DNA of 64,000 bases from WTAW01 sp964406575 (GCA_964406575.1 CAYOSH010000001.1:62001-126000), one strand, 5' to 3'; counted from the first letter of the stretch, positions 34,842 through 44,276 are shown. Notes: generated by a model from the sequence alone, not told the origin. Numbers and translations are program-made.

Positions 34842-35918
34842 TCACAGATACTCGTCTTTGCTGAGTTTTTTGAGTTTCCCGACGATGTCTTTCACCCTCT
34901 GGTCCTGATCCCTTCGACAGATGAGAAGCGCGTCCGGTGTGTCCACGACGATGAGGTCTTTGACGCCGATGAGAGCAGTCAATCTGTCCGGACTGTAGAC
35001 CAGACAGTTCTCTGTGTCGAGAAGAAGGCTCTCCGCTCTCAATACGTTTCCCTCTTGGTCTTTCGGCCAGATGTCCAGCAGAGAAGACCAGGTTCCGACA
35101 TCGGACCATCCGAAATTGCCTTCACACATCAGGACGCCCTGGGCCTTTTCCATGAGGGCATAATCGATGGATGTGGAGGGAATGGCCTGAAAGATGGATG
35201 CGATCTGAGATTCGTCTTTGTCTTTGAGCGCCAGGAGTATCTTCTCCCAGTACTCGTGCCACTCGGGCGCAAACTGTTGGAGCTTGCAGGCAAATGTTTC
35301 GGCTTGCCAAAGGAACATCCCCGAGTTCCAGAAGTAGTTCCCGGCTTCCAGAAAAGCTTTGGCCTGTTCGACCGCGGGTTTTTCTTTGAATTCCAGGACA
35401 GCATAGAAGTCTTCGCCCCTGAATTGATGGCGAGTCTCTCGGGAAAATTGGATATAACCGTATCCAGTGGAGGCAAAGGATGGAGTGATACCGAGAGTGA
35501 TGAGGGTGTCAGTCAGAACCGCAGCTTTAGCGCCGGCTTCGAGTTTTTGCAGAAAAAGTGGAACGTCGGCGATGAGGTGGTCCGCGGGAAGAGCTGCCAC
35601 AACCGCCCGGGGGCTTTGAAGGTAGACATGAGCCGTGGCTAAGATCAGTGAAGGAGCTGTGTTCCTCCCCTTCGGTTCGACGAGGAAATTGCCTTCTGGG
35701 ATGTCGGGGAGGAGATCTTTGATCGTTTGGGTTTGCTCCCAGTTGGCGATGGTGCAGATCCTTTCGGGAGGAATAAGCGGTTTCAAGCGATGGACCGTTT
35801 CTTCGATCATTGTTTGTTCACTGGTTATGGGAAGGAACTGCTTGGGTTTATCCTTGCGGCTCAACGGCCAAAATCGGGTCCCGCTCCCGCCAGCCATAAT
35901 CACAGCGTATAAATCCAT
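34842..35918 (-). CDS. manC: Mannose-1-phosphate guanylyltransferase
   Basis: 358 residues. The nucleotidyltransferase signature MAGGSGTRFWPLSRKDKPKQF is at residues 7-27, followed by FLVEPKGRNTAPSLILA, ALPADHLI, FKEKP and FWNSGMFLW. It makes GDP-mannose from mannose-1-phosphate and GTP. It lacks the C-terminal isomerase domain of bifunctional AlgA/ManC proteins. The start at 35918 follows GAGGT and lies eight bases after the phosphomannomutase stop, so the two steps are encoded together. Confidence 0.94.
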   Translation of the reverse strand: MDLYAVIMAGGSGTRFWPLSRKDKPKQFLPITSEQTMIEETVHRLKPLIPPERICTIANWEQTQTIKDLLPDIPEGNFLVEPKGRNTAPSLILATAHVYLQSPRAVVAALPADHLIADVPLFLQKLEAGAKAAVLTDTLITLGITPSFASTGYGYIQFSRETRHQFRGEDFYAVLEFKEKPAVEQAKAFLEAGNYFWNSGMFLWQAETFACKLQQFAPEWHEYWEKILLALKDKDESQIASIFQAIPSTSIDYALMEKAQGVLMCEGNFGWSDVGTWSSLLDIWPKDQEGNVLRAESLLLDTENCLVYSPDRLTALIGVKDLIVVDTPDALLICRRDQDQRVKDIVGKLKKLSKDEYL

Positions 35919-35925
35919 TTTTACC

Positions 35926-37296
35926 TCATGAACTCTCAAGTTTTGTGATGACCGATTCGAGCGTTTTTTCCACATCTTTCCGGATGGCGGCCAGGTCCTC
36001 CTCAGTGTCCGCCTCAAATCTGAGGACGAGAGCCCCTTGGGTGTTGGATGCCCGCACAAGAGCCCATCCATTGGGATATATGGCCCTGACTCCGTCGATG
36101 TCGATGACTGGAAGTTTGGCCGAGAGGACCCTCTTCACTCCGTCTACGATTTTGAATTTGACCTCGTCTGAGGCATAAACCCTAATCTCGGGTGTGACAT
36201 ATGTCTTCGGAAGGTCTGAGAGCATCTCGGAAAGCGTTTTTTCCGACCGGGAGAGGATCTCCAATAGTCGGGCTGAGGAATAGATGGCATCGTCGAAGCC
36301 GAAGAACCTGTCGGCAAAAAAGATGTGTCCGCTCATTTCTCCGGCCAGCAACGCCCTTTCCTCTTTAATCTTTTTTTTCATTAGGGAATGGCCGGTTTTC
36401 CACATGATCGGACGCCCACCCAGCCTTTCGATCTCTTCGTAAAGGAGCTTTGAAGCCTTGACCTCAGAAATGATCGCCGCCCCTGGATTTTGGGGGAGGA
36501 TATCTCTTGCGAAAAGCACCATCAGAATGTCCCCCCAGATGATCTTCCCCTTGTCGTCGATAACACCGATCCGGTCGCTGTCTCCGTCGTAGGCGATACC
36601 GAGATCGGCCTCTGTTTCAGCCACTTTCTGGATCAGGTCTTTGAGAGCCTCTGGAAGAGTGGGATCCGGATGATGGTTGGGGAAATTCCCGTCCATCTCG
36701 CAGTAAAGGGGGAAGACCTCGCATCCGAGATCCCTGAAAATGGGCACCGCAACTTCACCTCCTGTGCCGTTTCCGGCATCAACGACCACTTTCAAATTAT
36801 TGGAAAGGGAGATGTTGTTCACAACATAATCGTGGTATTCAGGAACGATGTTTATCCGGGATGTCTCACCGGGAGCTTCTTCGATGAGATCTGCATTCGT
36901 GATCAGGGAGAAAATGTCTCGGATCATCTCTCCGAATAGCGTCTCCTTCCCGAGCATCATCTTGAATCCGTTGAATTCAGGGGGATTGTGGGAACCGGTG
37001 ATCATCACCCCGGCCTCTTTTGCCTTGGTGTACATCGTGAAGTAAAGGAGTGGAGTTGGTATTGTCCCCAGGTGAGTCACCGAACATCCCGTGGAGAGAA
37101 GGCCCTTGGTAAGGCATTCGGCAAATTCAGGGGTGCTGAGCCTGCAGTCTCCGCCCACGGCCACATCTCTTTTTCCTTGGCGTCGGAAGTATGTCCCTAT
37201 GCCTTTACCGAGGAGCTCAACGGATTCCGGGGTCAAGTCTTCGCCGACAACCCCTCGAATGTCGTATTCTCTAAAAATTGCCTGTCTGAGTTTCAT
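35926..37296 (-). CDS. manB: Phosphomannomutase/phosphoglucomutase
   Basis: 456 residues of the alpha-D-phosphohexomutase family. Landmarks: FREYDIRGVVGEDL at the start, the phosphoserine loop TGSHNPP, the Mg2+ loop YDGDSDRIG, the sugar-binding loop GEMSGHIFF, and a C-terminal phosphate-binding RASNTQGALVLRFEA. It interconverts mannose-6-P and mannose-1-P (often also glucose phosphates), feeding the guanylyltransferase downstream. A 281-base gap separates it from kdsC; that gap holds no convincing gene. Confidence 0.95.
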   Translation of the reverse strand: MKLRQAIFREYDIRGVVGEDLTPESVELLGKGIGTYFRRQGKRDVAVGGDCRLSTPEFAECLTKGLLSTGCSVTHLGTIPTPLLYFTMYTKAKEAGVMITGSHNPPEFNGFKMMLGKETLFGEMIRDIFSLITNADLIEEAPGETSRINIVPEYHDYVVNNISLSNNLKVVVDAGNGTGGEVAVPIFRDLGCEVFPLYCEMDGNFPNHHPDPTLPEALKDLIQKVAETEADLGIAYDGDSDRIGVIDDKGKIIWGDILMVLFARDILPQNPGAAIISEVKASKLLYEEIERLGGRPIMWKTGHSLMKKKIKEERALLAGEMSGHIFFADRFFGFDDAIYSSARLLEILSRSEKTLSEMLSDLPKTYVTPEIRVYASDEVKFKIVDGVKRVLSAKLPVIDIDGVRAIYPNGWALVRASNTQGALVLRFEADTEEDLAAIRKDVEKTLESVITKLESS

Positions 37297-37577
37297 TGTT
37301 CCACTCCAGATCCATCAAAATTGAGGATTATAGAGCCAGGATGAGCATAACACTATTCCCAACAACTCTCGGTTTATGCCTGACGGGATCATCATATTTA
37401 AAATATTTTCTTGCGTTTTCTGTGCTCGGGATTCTCTGTTTAGGATCTATCGGTCATTTTAGGAGTTCTGTGCGCTCAGGTGTCCCTTTGGCTTTTTCGT
37501 CATGCAATTCACGTTTTTCGACCTCCGCTTTTTTGATTCGCATCTCCCCTTTTGGGTAGAGCGTTTCACGTTTTGCA

Positions 37578-38123
37578 CTATGTGAGATCGGATACATTGG
37601 ACAGACCTTTGACCTTTTGCTGAATGACAGACCATTTATCTTGGGCTTCGAGGATGAGTTCGATAAACTCCCGCACGGCGCCTCCGCCCCCAGGATGTGC
37701 GCTAATAAAATGGCAGTTTTTTTTCACGACAGGATGGGCATCAGCCACAGCTCCTGCCAAACCCACCTTTTTCAAAACATCCAGGTCTCCGAGGTCGTCG
37801 CCGATAAACGCCACTTCCTCAGGAGCGAGGGCATGCTTGTCCAGGATTTCTTCGAGAACCCTCATTTTATCCAGGATTCCTTGATGGAGCTCCACAATCT
37901 TGAGTTTTTGAGCGCGAATCTCGAGGGGTTTGGATGTTTTCCCTGTGATAATCCCTGTCTTCAGTCCTGCGAGTCGCGCCAAAAGAATTCCCAGGCCGTC
38001 CCTGACATGGTACGATTTCAGCTCTTCACCGTCGGGGAGCAAGGTGAGTTTTCCATCCGTGAGAGTTCCGTCTACGTCCATAAGGATCATTTTGATCTTT
38101 TGGGCACGCTCCCTGTTTTCCAT
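37578..38123 (-). CDS. kdsC: 3-deoxy-D-manno-octulosonate 8-phosphate phosphatase
   Basis: 181 residues, HAD superfamily C0 type without a cap. Motif I is LMDVDGTLTDGK, motif II GIITGKTS, motif IV AFIGDDLGDLDVL, with the C-terminal HFISAHPGGGGAVRE typical of KdsC. It removes the phosphate from Kdo-8-P. The start at 38123 overlaps the kdsD stop by one base (TGATG), indicating coupling. The longer open frame upstream is overlap with kdsD. Confidence 0.95.
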   Translation of the reverse strand: MENRERAQKIKMILMDVDGTLTDGKLTLLPDGEELKSYHVRDGLGILLARLAGLKTGIITGKTSKPLEIRAQKLKIVELHQGILDKMRVLEEILDKHALAPEEVAFIGDDLGDLDVLKKVGLAGAVADAHPVVKKNCHFISAHPGGGGAVREFIELILEAQDKWSVIQQKVKGLSNVSDLT

Positions 38124-39094
38124 CAAAACATCTCCGTCCGCCACAGGTCGTGCAGGTGGATAAGTCCTTCCACTCCACCCTCTGTGTTTGTGACAACTAA
38201 GGATGTGATCTTGCGTTCCTCCATGATGTTGAGGGCTTTGGTGGCCAGGTCCTCCTTGTCTATGGTGGCGGGATGAGTTGTCATACACTCCTTGGCCGTT
38301 TTCTGGAGAAAGGCATTGCCATATTTTTGGATCATCCGTCTTAGGTCGCCGTCGGTGATGATGCCGACAAGCTTCTCTGTTTTATCGAGCACGCATGTCA
38401 TTCCCAATTTTTTCTCCGATATTTCCCTGAGGACATCTTTCATGGGGGTGTTTGGATGGACTGAAGGCACCCGCCTCCCTTTGTGCATCAAAGACTTGAT
38501 CTTGAGAAGTTTCTTCCCCGCTTGCCCCTTGGGATGGACAGAGGCGAAATCCTGTTCTGAAAAACCCTTCTTCTTCATCAGCGCGATCGCGAGGGCATCT
38601 CCTAGAGCTAGGGCAGCGGTGGAGCTGGCTGTGGGGACCATACCGCTCGGTTCGGCTTCCTTTTCCACCCAAGCCTCGAGAACGATGTCGCTGTATTGAG
38701 CCAGTTTGGACTTGCGGTTTCCGGTGATGCCGATCAGCCTGACGCCGATCCTTTTCACGAAGTCCATGAGATCAACAATCTCTCTTGTGTCACCGCTGTA
38801 AGAGATGGCGATCAGGATATCCTCTTTGACGATCATGCCCAGGTCTCCATGCCCGGCTTCAGCAGGATGGAGAAAAAGTGCAGGGGTGCCGCAGCTCGCA
38901 AGTGTCGAAGCGATCTTCCTCCCTACAATGCCCGATTTCCCCATGCCCATGACAATAACACGAGAACGGGCATTGGAGAGAAGTTCGACGGCATCGGCAA
39001 AGTTTTTATCCAAGCGGGACGCCAGACTCTTTACAGCTTGGGATTCGATCTCCAGGACACTTTTTCCGGTTCGGATGATGTCTTCTTTTTTCAT
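38123..39094 (-). CDS. kdsD: D-arabinose 5-phosphate isomerase
   Basis: 323 residues with the standard SIS-CBS-CBS layout. The SIS domain contains VMGMGKSGIVGRKIASTLAS and HPAEAGHGDLGM; the two CBS motifs fill the C-terminal third (GIITDGDLRRMIQKYG and SLVVTNTEGGVEGLIHLHDL). It makes arabinose-5-P from ribulose-5-P for Kdo synthesis. It lies seven bases after kdsA. Confidence 0.95.
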   Translation of the reverse strand: MKKEDIIRTGKSVLEIESQAVKSLASRLDKNFADAVELLSNARSRVIVMGMGKSGIVGRKIASTLASCGTPALFLHPAEAGHGDLGMIVKEDILIAISYSGDTREIVDLMDFVKRIGVRLIGITGNRKSKLAQYSDIVLEAWVEKEAEPSGMVPTASSTAALALGDALAIALMKKKGFSEQDFASVHPKGQAGKKLLKIKSLMHKGRRVPSVHPNTPMKDVLREISEKKLGMTCVLDKTEKLVGIITDGDLRRMIQKYGNAFLQKTAKECMTTHPATIDKEDLATKALNIMEERKITSLVVTNTEGGVEGLIHLHDLWRTEMF

Positions 39095-39101
39095 AGTGGT
39101 T

Positions 39102-39956
39102 TTATCCTTGGTCTGAGGGAGCGGTATCGTCGGCCACTTTCTTTATGCGGAGAAGAAGAGTCCATAAGTTTTGTAAGTTATTGATATTTATAGAATTATG
39201 GCTGTCAGAGAGAGCTTGTAACGGGTGGTCATGGATCTCAAGGAACACACCATCCGCACCAGCACAGATGCCTGTTTTTGCTATCAGAGGAATAAACTCG
39301 GCTTCACCACCGGAAAAAGTGCTTTCGCCCCCGGGCTTCTGGACGCTGTGGGAGGCATCGATAACAACAGGAAAGCCCCATTGTTTTAAGATCGGAATCG
39401 ACCGGACATCAAAAACGAGGTTGTGATATCCGAAGGATGCTCCCCGTTCCGTAAGGATGAGATTCTCGTTTCCCTGACTGAGCGCCTTATCGATGACGTT
39501 TTTCATGTCTTGAGGAGCTAAAAACTGCCCTTTTTTGATGTTCAGGGGCTTCCCAGTCTTTGCGGCTTCCAAGATCAGGTCAGTTTGACGGGAGAGAAAC
39601 GCGGGGATCTGGATCACATCAAGGACCTCGGACGCTGGACGAACATGTGAGGTCTCGTGGACATCGGAAAGAACAGGGATGTGGAGCTCGTCTTTGATGC
39701 GCTGAAGGATTTCGAGGCCCTTTTCAAGCCCTGGCCCCCTGAAGGAATCGATAGAGGAACGATTGGCCTTATCGTATGATGCCTTGAAGATGAACGGGAT
39801 CTTCAGGCGTTCGCACACAGATCTTATTTTCTGCGCCATTCCGAACGCGTGGTCTTCGGATTCGATCACACAGGGCCCCCCGATGAGAAACAGGGGATTT
39901 CTCCCGCCGATATTGACGTTGGTGTCGATCTTAATCTCTTTGGCAGCGATATTCAT
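39102..39956 (-). CDS. kdsA: 3-deoxy-D-manno-octulosonate 8-phosphate synthase
   Basis: 284 residues. It condenses arabinose-5-P with phosphoenolpyruvate to Kdo-8-P. Landmarks: LIGGPCVIESEDHA, FKASYDKANRSSIDSFRGPGL, DVIQIPAFLSRQTDL, NIKKGQFLAP, and VIDASHSVQKPGG. The start at 39956 (MNIAAKEIK) has GGAG six bases upstream and lies inside the end of pyrG, a 26-base overlap in another frame. The longer upstream open frame is the pyrG shadow. Confidence 0.95.
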   Translation of the reverse strand: MNIAAKEIKIDTNVNIGGRNPLFLIGGPCVIESEDHAFGMAQKIRSVCERLKIPFIFKASYDKANRSSIDSFRGPGLEKGLEILQRIKDELHIPVLSDVHETSHVRPASEVLDVIQIPAFLSRQTDLILEAAKTGKPLNIKKGQFLAPQDMKNVIDKALSQGNENLILTERGASFGYHNLVFDVRSIPILKQWGFPVVIDASHSVQKPGGESTFSGGEAEFIPLIAKTGICAGADGVFLEIHDHPLQALSDSHNSININNLQNLWTLLLRIKKVADDTAPSDQG

Positions 39957-41535
39957 AGCTTGCTCCGATAAATGCTTTGAAGAGGGGATGGGGCGCGAGA
40001 GGTTTGGACTTGAATTCCGGATGGAACTGACATCCGAGAAACCAAGGGTGGTCTTTGATTTCGACGATCTCCACCAGGTCGTGTTCAGGATTTTTCCCTG
40101 AGATGATGAGTCCGGCTTTTGTGAGGATGTCCTCGAAGGCAGGATTGAATTCATAACGGTGTCTGTGACGTTCATAAACTTGTGTCTTGTGGTACGCTTT
40201 TTCGGCCAGAGTTCCTTTTTTCAAGCGGCACAGGAATTGACCCAGGCGCATGGTCCCTCCGATGTCCTGCACTCCCTTCAGCTCTCTCCATTTGAAGAAG
40301 ATCTTGTGCGCTGTCCGGCGGTCGAATTCTGTGCTGTTGGCCTTCTCGAGTTTGGCAATATTCCGGGCAAATTCGATCGTGGCGCATTGCATCCCCAAAC
40401 AGATCCCAAAATAAGGGACCTTGTTCAGTCGTGCATACGTCACAGCTCTGATCTTGCCCTCGATGCCTCTCACCCCAAAGCCACCTGGGACCAGGATCCC
40501 ATCGGCTTTGGATAGAATCCCATCGGCTTCGTTCGCCTCCAGGTCCTCGGCTTCGATCCACGAGATGTTCACCTTGAGGTGATGAGCCGTCGAGGCATGG
40601 ACCAACGCTTCTTTGAGGCTCAGGTAGGAATCCTGGAGACCTGCGTATTTTCCCACCAGCGCAATGTTGATCTCGTCTTTGGGATTGGTCATCCGGGTGA
40701 CCATTTTTTTCCATCTGGATAACTTTCGTTTTTTTGGAGGCAGGCCTAACCTGTTGAGAATAATGCCATCTAAATTTTCACGGGCAAACTGAAGAGGAAT
40801 CTTGTAGATGTTGTCCACGTCCTGGGCCGTGATCACGGCTTCGAGGGGAACGTTGGTGAACAGAGAAATTTTTGCCTTCAAATCCTTGCTCAACACTCGA
40901 TCCGTCCGGCAGAGGATGATATCGGGCTGGATCCCGATCGCGCGCAGCTCTTTTACGCTGTGCTGAGTCGGCTTTGTCTTCAGCTCACCCGAAGTTTTCA
41001 TGTAAGGAACCAGTGTCAGATGGATAAAGAGGGAATCGTTGACTCCCAAAGACAGCCGCATCTGACGCGTGGCCTCCAGAAAGGGAAGGCCCTCGATGTC
41101 ACCCACTGTCCCCCCGATCTCGGAGATGACGATGTCGTTGTCATTGGAGGCGGCGAGAAAGGCCTTTATGATCTCATCTGTGACATGGGGAATTACCTGA
41201 ACCGTTTTGCCCAGATAATGACCCTTTCTCTCCTTCTTCAAGATCAGGTCGTAGATCCGGCCTGCTGTCCAGTTGTGTGCCTGGGATGTGCGCGTGGATG
41301 TGAACCGTTCATAATGGCCCAGGTCAAGATCTGTCTCAGCGCCGTCATCGGTCACATAGACCTCTCCGTGTTGGAAGGGGTTCATGGTCCCGGGGTCGAC
41401 ATTCAAGTAGGGGTCGAACTTTTGAAGGGTGATCTTGTATCCATGACTTTCCAGGAGCATTCCGATCGAGGCTGCAGCGATGCCTTTTCCCAAGGCTGAG
41501 AGGACTCCACCGGTGACAAATATGAATTTAGTCAT
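39931..41535 (-). CDS. pyrG: CTP synthase
   Basis: 534 residues. The N-terminal amidoligase domain starts FVTGGVLSALGKGIAAASIG (P-loop) with KFDPYLNVDPGTMNPFQHGEVYVTDDGAETDLDLGHYERF. The C-terminal class I glutamine amidotransferase has the nucleophile elbow YFGICLGMQCA and the QFHPEFKSKP histidine/glutamate site. It makes CTP from UTP, ATP and glutamine; CTP is then used by KdsB, whose gene overlaps its start by eight bases. Confidence 0.97.
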   Translation of the reverse strand: MTKFIFVTGGVLSALGKGIAAASIGMLLESHGYKITLQKFDPYLNVDPGTMNPFQHGEVYVTDDGAETDLDLGHYERFTSTRTSQAHNWTAGRIYDLILKKERKGHYLGKTVQVIPHVTDEIIKAFLAASNDNDIVISEIGGTVGDIEGLPFLEATRQMRLSLGVNDSLFIHLTLVPYMKTSGELKTKPTQHSVKELRAIGIQPDIILCRTDRVLSKDLKAKISLFTNVPLEAVITAQDVDNIYKIPLQFARENLDGIILNRLGLPPKKRKLSRWKKMVTRMTNPKDEINIALVGKYAGLQDSYLSLKEALVHASTAHHLKVNISWIEAEDLEANEADGILSKADGILVPGGFGVRGIEGKIRAVTYARLNKVPYFGICLGMQCATIEFARNIAKLEKANSTEFDRRTAHKIFFKWRELKGVQDIGGTMRLGQFLCRLKKGTLAEKAYHKTQVYERHRHRYEFNPAFEDILTKAGLIISGKNPEHDLVEIVEIKDHPWFLGCQFHPEFKSKPLAPHPLFKAFIGASYEYRCQRD

Positions 41536-42253
41536 GATGTCCTTTCTTCAACAGATTTTCAACCCTGATTATATCCTGTGGTGTGTCTACACTCAAGGTC
41601 GAATAAGGAGTGAAGACAACTTTTATTTTGTATCCGTTCTCCAAAACTCTGAGTTGTTCGAGTTTTTCTTCCTGTTCGAGCCTCGAAGGAGGCCACTGGC
41701 ACATATCAAGCAAAAAATCTCTGCGATACCCGTAGATTCCGATGTGCTGGTAAAAATAATCCGAAGACTGGAAAGGCAGGGGAGAACGTGAGAAATACAG
41801 GGCAAATCCATAGCGGTCTGTCACAACCTTGACAATGTTTTTGTCGTCAAAACGCGTGAGGTCATCGACCTTTACGGCCAGAGTCGCCATTGGAGTGTCC
41901 TCTTCCTTCATCGCCGTGATAAGGCCGTCGATCATTTCTGCTCTTAAAAGAGGCTCATCCCCCTGGATGTTGATCACGAGGGGGGTTGTGAGGGTTGCCG
42001 CGATTTCCGCAACGCGGTCTGTCCCTGAGCTATGGTGAGTGGATGTCAGCCGCACATCGGCCTTAAATTTGAGACATTCGTCGTAGATGCGCTTGTCATC
42101 GGTGGCGATAATGAGATCCTTGAGCTGGGTGGATTCTTGGGCCTGTTCGTAGACCCGTTGGATCATGGGTTTCCCCAGGATCCGAGCCAGGGCTTTCCCC
42201 GGGAAACGCAAAGATGCATAGCGGACCGGGATCACTCCTGTCGCTTCTCTCAA
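41528..42253 (-). CDS. kdsB: CMP-Kdo synthetase (3-deoxy-manno-octulosonate cytidylyltransferase)
   Basis: About 240 residues. The nucleotide-binding start is VIPVRYASLRFPGKALARI, followed by IATDDKRIYDEC, SGTDRVAEIA, NIQGDEPLL, and HIGIYGYRRDFLL. It activates Kdo as CMP-Kdo. The start is uncertain: TTG 42253 overlaps the bactofilin stop, while GTG 42235 would give a more typical N-terminus. With pyrG, kdsA, kdsD and kdsC it encodes the whole route from ribulose-5-P to CMP-Kdo. Confidence 0.95.
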   Translation of the reverse strand: MREATGVIPVRYASLRFPGKALARILGKPMIQRVYEQAQESTQLKDLIIATDDKRIYDECLKFKADVRLTSTHHSSGTDRVAEIAATLTTPLVINIQGDEPLLRAEMIDGLITAMKEEDTPMATLAVKVDDLTRFDDKNIVKVVTDRYGFALYFSRSPLPFQSSDYFYQHIGIYGYRRDFLLDMCQWPPSRLEQEEKLEQLRVLENGYKIKVVFTPYSTLSVDTPQDIIRVENLLKKGHHD

Positions 42254-42669
42254 AGCTTGGGTCCTGTGATGATCTCTTCCTTTTCTTCAGGAATAGTTTT
42301 GTGCGGAACCGTTGGCGGGATTTTGTCCGAGGTCTGACAGTTCGCTTCCAGGAAAGCGCCTTCTTCAACGCTCAGCTTAGGGGATGTGATCGTCCCTATC
42401 ACCCGGCCGTTGGAGTGGATCTCCACCCGATCAGAGGCCTGAATGTTTCCCTTGACCTCGCCATCGATCATTATATAGCCGATCTTGATGTCGGCGTCCA
42501 CTTTTCCGCTATCCCCGATGATGAGTATGGAATCCGAGTCGATCGTTCCCTTAAAATGGCCGTCGATACGGAACGATCCCTTAAAGCGCAAATCCCCCTT
42601 GATCTCGGTGTCCTTATCGAAAAATCCCGTGATTTTATTTTCGTCGAATTCGCTTTTCTTTTCTTTCAT
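42250..42669 (-). CDS. Bactofilin (polymer-forming cytoskeletal protein)
   Basis: 139 residues. A short polar tail precedes a bactofilin beta-helix core (KGDLRFKGSFRIDGHFKGTI, then GDSGKVDADIKIGYIMIDGEVKGNI and VEIHSNGRVIGTI) and a disordered Pro/Glu-rich tail. Bactofilins polymerise without nucleotide and scaffold envelope or chromosome-positioning proteins. It overlaps parB by four bases, and in other bacteria bactofilins are linked to the ParABS system, so a role in positioning is plausible. Confidence 0.9.
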   Translation of the reverse strand: MKEKKSEFDENKITGFFDKDTEIKGDLRFKGSFRIDGHFKGTIDSDSILIIGDSGKVDADIKIGYIMIDGEVKGNIQASDRVEIHSNGRVIGTITSPKLSVEEGAFLEANCQTSDKIPPTVPHKTIPEEKEEIITGPKL

Positions 42670-43514
42670 GTGTTCACTCCTTTGATTTTTTCATATATCC
42701 GGTTCAGGTCGTCAAGTGTGTAATAGTGTATTTTCAGAACGCCCTTGTTTTGGTCGCCCGAAAGCACCACTTTTGTGCCAAGAATTTTGAGCAGCTCTTC
42801 TTGGAGGATCAGAAGATCCGGGTCCATCGGGGTTTTGGGCGTTTTTTCTGGAGGGGTCTGGAGCCGGCGGACCCATTTTTCGACATCACGGACAGAGAGG
42901 CTGTCCCTGACGATCTGCCCCGCCATAGATCGTTGGAGATCTGGGTCCTCGATGGGGATCAACGCCCGGGCATGCCCCATTGAGAGTTGATTGTTGGCGA
43001 TCAACTCCCGAACCTCATCGGGAAGTTTGAGCAGCCGGAGATAGTTGGCGACAGAGGCTCTGTCTTTACCCACTTTATTGGCCACCTCTTGCTGTGTGTA
43101 GCCGAATTCCTGGATCATCTTTTGGTAGGCCGCTGCGATCTCTATGGGATTCAAATCTTCCCTTTGGAGGTTTTCGATCAACATCGCCTCATGCTGCTGG
43201 GCTTTGGTGAGATTCCGGATGAGGACGGGGATTGTCTGGAGGCCGATCTTTTTCGCTGCCCGCCACCGCCGTTCTCCGACAATGATGATGTAGCCGTCTT
43301 TATCTGGGACTGCAACGATGGGTTGAAGAAGCCCTGTTTCCTGAATCGAACGGGCCAATCCCTCAAGGGATTCCGGACTCCACTTCATTCTGGGCTGGAG
43401 GGGATTTGGTTTGAGCTTGTCCAGCTCAATATCCATAAAGCGTTCCTCTTTCAGGATGCCAAACTCATCTGGCAAGAATGCCTTGAGACCTTTTCCGAGT
43501 GCTTGCTTTGTCAT
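42666..43514 (-). CDS. parB: Chromosome partitioning protein ParB
   Basis: 282 residues. The N-terminal CTPase/ParB-N domain has LKPNPLQPRMKW and IIVGERRWRAAKK (GERRxRA motif). A helix-turn-helix (YTQQEVANKVGKDRASVANYLRLLKLP) binds parS, and a C-terminal dimerisation domain ends the protein. It overlaps parA by four bases. A perfect parS is located just upstream of parA. Confidence 0.96.
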   Translation of the reverse strand: MTKQALGKGLKAFLPDEFGILKEERFMDIELDKLKPNPLQPRMKWSPESLEGLARSIQETGLLQPIVAVPDKDGYIIIVGERRWRAAKKIGLQTIPVLIRNLTKAQQHEAMLIENLQREDLNPIEIAAAYQKMIQEFGYTQQEVANKVGKDRASVANYLRLLKLPDEVRELIANNQLSMGHARALIPIEDPDLQRSMAGQIVRDSLSVRDVEKWVRRLQTPPEKTPKTPMDPDLLILQEELLKILGTKVVLSGDQNKGVLKIHYYTLDDLNRIYEKIKGVNT

Positions 43515-44266
43515 CGTTTCAAAAACTCCTCTGCAAGATTTAAGTAAGACTGGGCTCCTTTGGATTTGATGTCGTACAGGAGGACAGGCTTTCCAAAACT
43601 CGGTGCTTCGGCCAACTTCACTGTACGGGGAATGATCACTTCATAGACGATTTCCTTCAGAGAGCGCCGGATTTCTTCGGACACTTGTTTGGAGAGGTTT
43701 GTCCGCTCGTCGGACATGGTCAGGATAATGCCCTCGATCGACAGTGCTGGGTTGAGATGTATGCGCACCTCATCGAGAGTCCGGAATAGATCGGGGATCC
43801 CCTCCATGCAGAAGAATTCGGTCTGGATCGGGATCAAGACGGAATCCGCGGCGGTCAGGGCATTGATCGTGAGGAAACTTAAGGACGGCGGGCAATCGAT
43901 AAAAATGTAGTGGAAGAACTGTCGCACTTTATTCATGGCTGTGCGCAGTCGTGTTTCTCGGTCCGCCTGGGAAAAAGCTTCGGCCTCGAACCCTATCAAT
44001 TCTGGAGAGCAAGGGCAGATGTACAGGTTCTCCAACTCAGTTGGCAGAACGTAATCCATCATATAGTAACCGTTCATCAGGGCCTGGTAGACGCCCTTGC
44101 CTCTCTCCTTGATTTTGCCCAATCCCGCCGTAGCCATCCCCTGGGGGTCAAAATCTACGATCAGAACACGTCTCTGATGGTAGGCGAGAGATGCCGCAAG
44201 GTTGATCGTGGTCGTCGTCTTCCCGACGCCTCCTTTTTGATTGGCAATGGCGATGATCGTTTTCAT
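43511..44266 (-). CDS. parA: Chromosome partitioning ATPase ParA (Soj)
   Basis: 251 residues; deviant Walker ATPase that drives chromosome origin segregation with ParB. The start at 44266 gives MKTIIAIANQKGGVGKTTT (deviant Walker A, KGGVGKTT), then VLIVDFDPQGMAT and FIDCPPSLSFLTINAL. The open frame could extend upstream through the parS site (residues VFHVEH), but the internal ATG matches the family. No membrane-targeting extension is seen. Confidence 0.96.
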   Translation of the reverse strand: MKTIIAIANQKGGVGKTTTTINLAASLAYHQRRVLIVDFDPQGMATAGLGKIKERGKGVYQALMNGYYMMDYVLPTELENLYICPCSPELIGFEAEAFSQADRETRLRTAMNKVRQFFHYIFIDCPPSLSFLTINALTAADSVLIPIQTEFFCMEGIPDLFRTLDEVRIHLNPALSIEGIILTMSDERTNLSKQVSEEIRRSLKEIVYEVIIPRTVKLAEAPSFGKPVLLYDIKSKGAQSYLNLAEEFLKR

Positions 44267-44276
44267 CTTGGCTCTG

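Noticed and set aside
37564..37576. Second parS-like half site (GTTTCACGTTTTG)
   Set aside because: Only one arm matches the consensus; the palindrome is not formed.
37454..37597. 47-residue minus-strand ORF overlapping the end of kdsC, in the place where lptC often lies
   Set aside because: It is short, highly charged, lacks the LptC membrane anchor and has no clear ribosome binding site.
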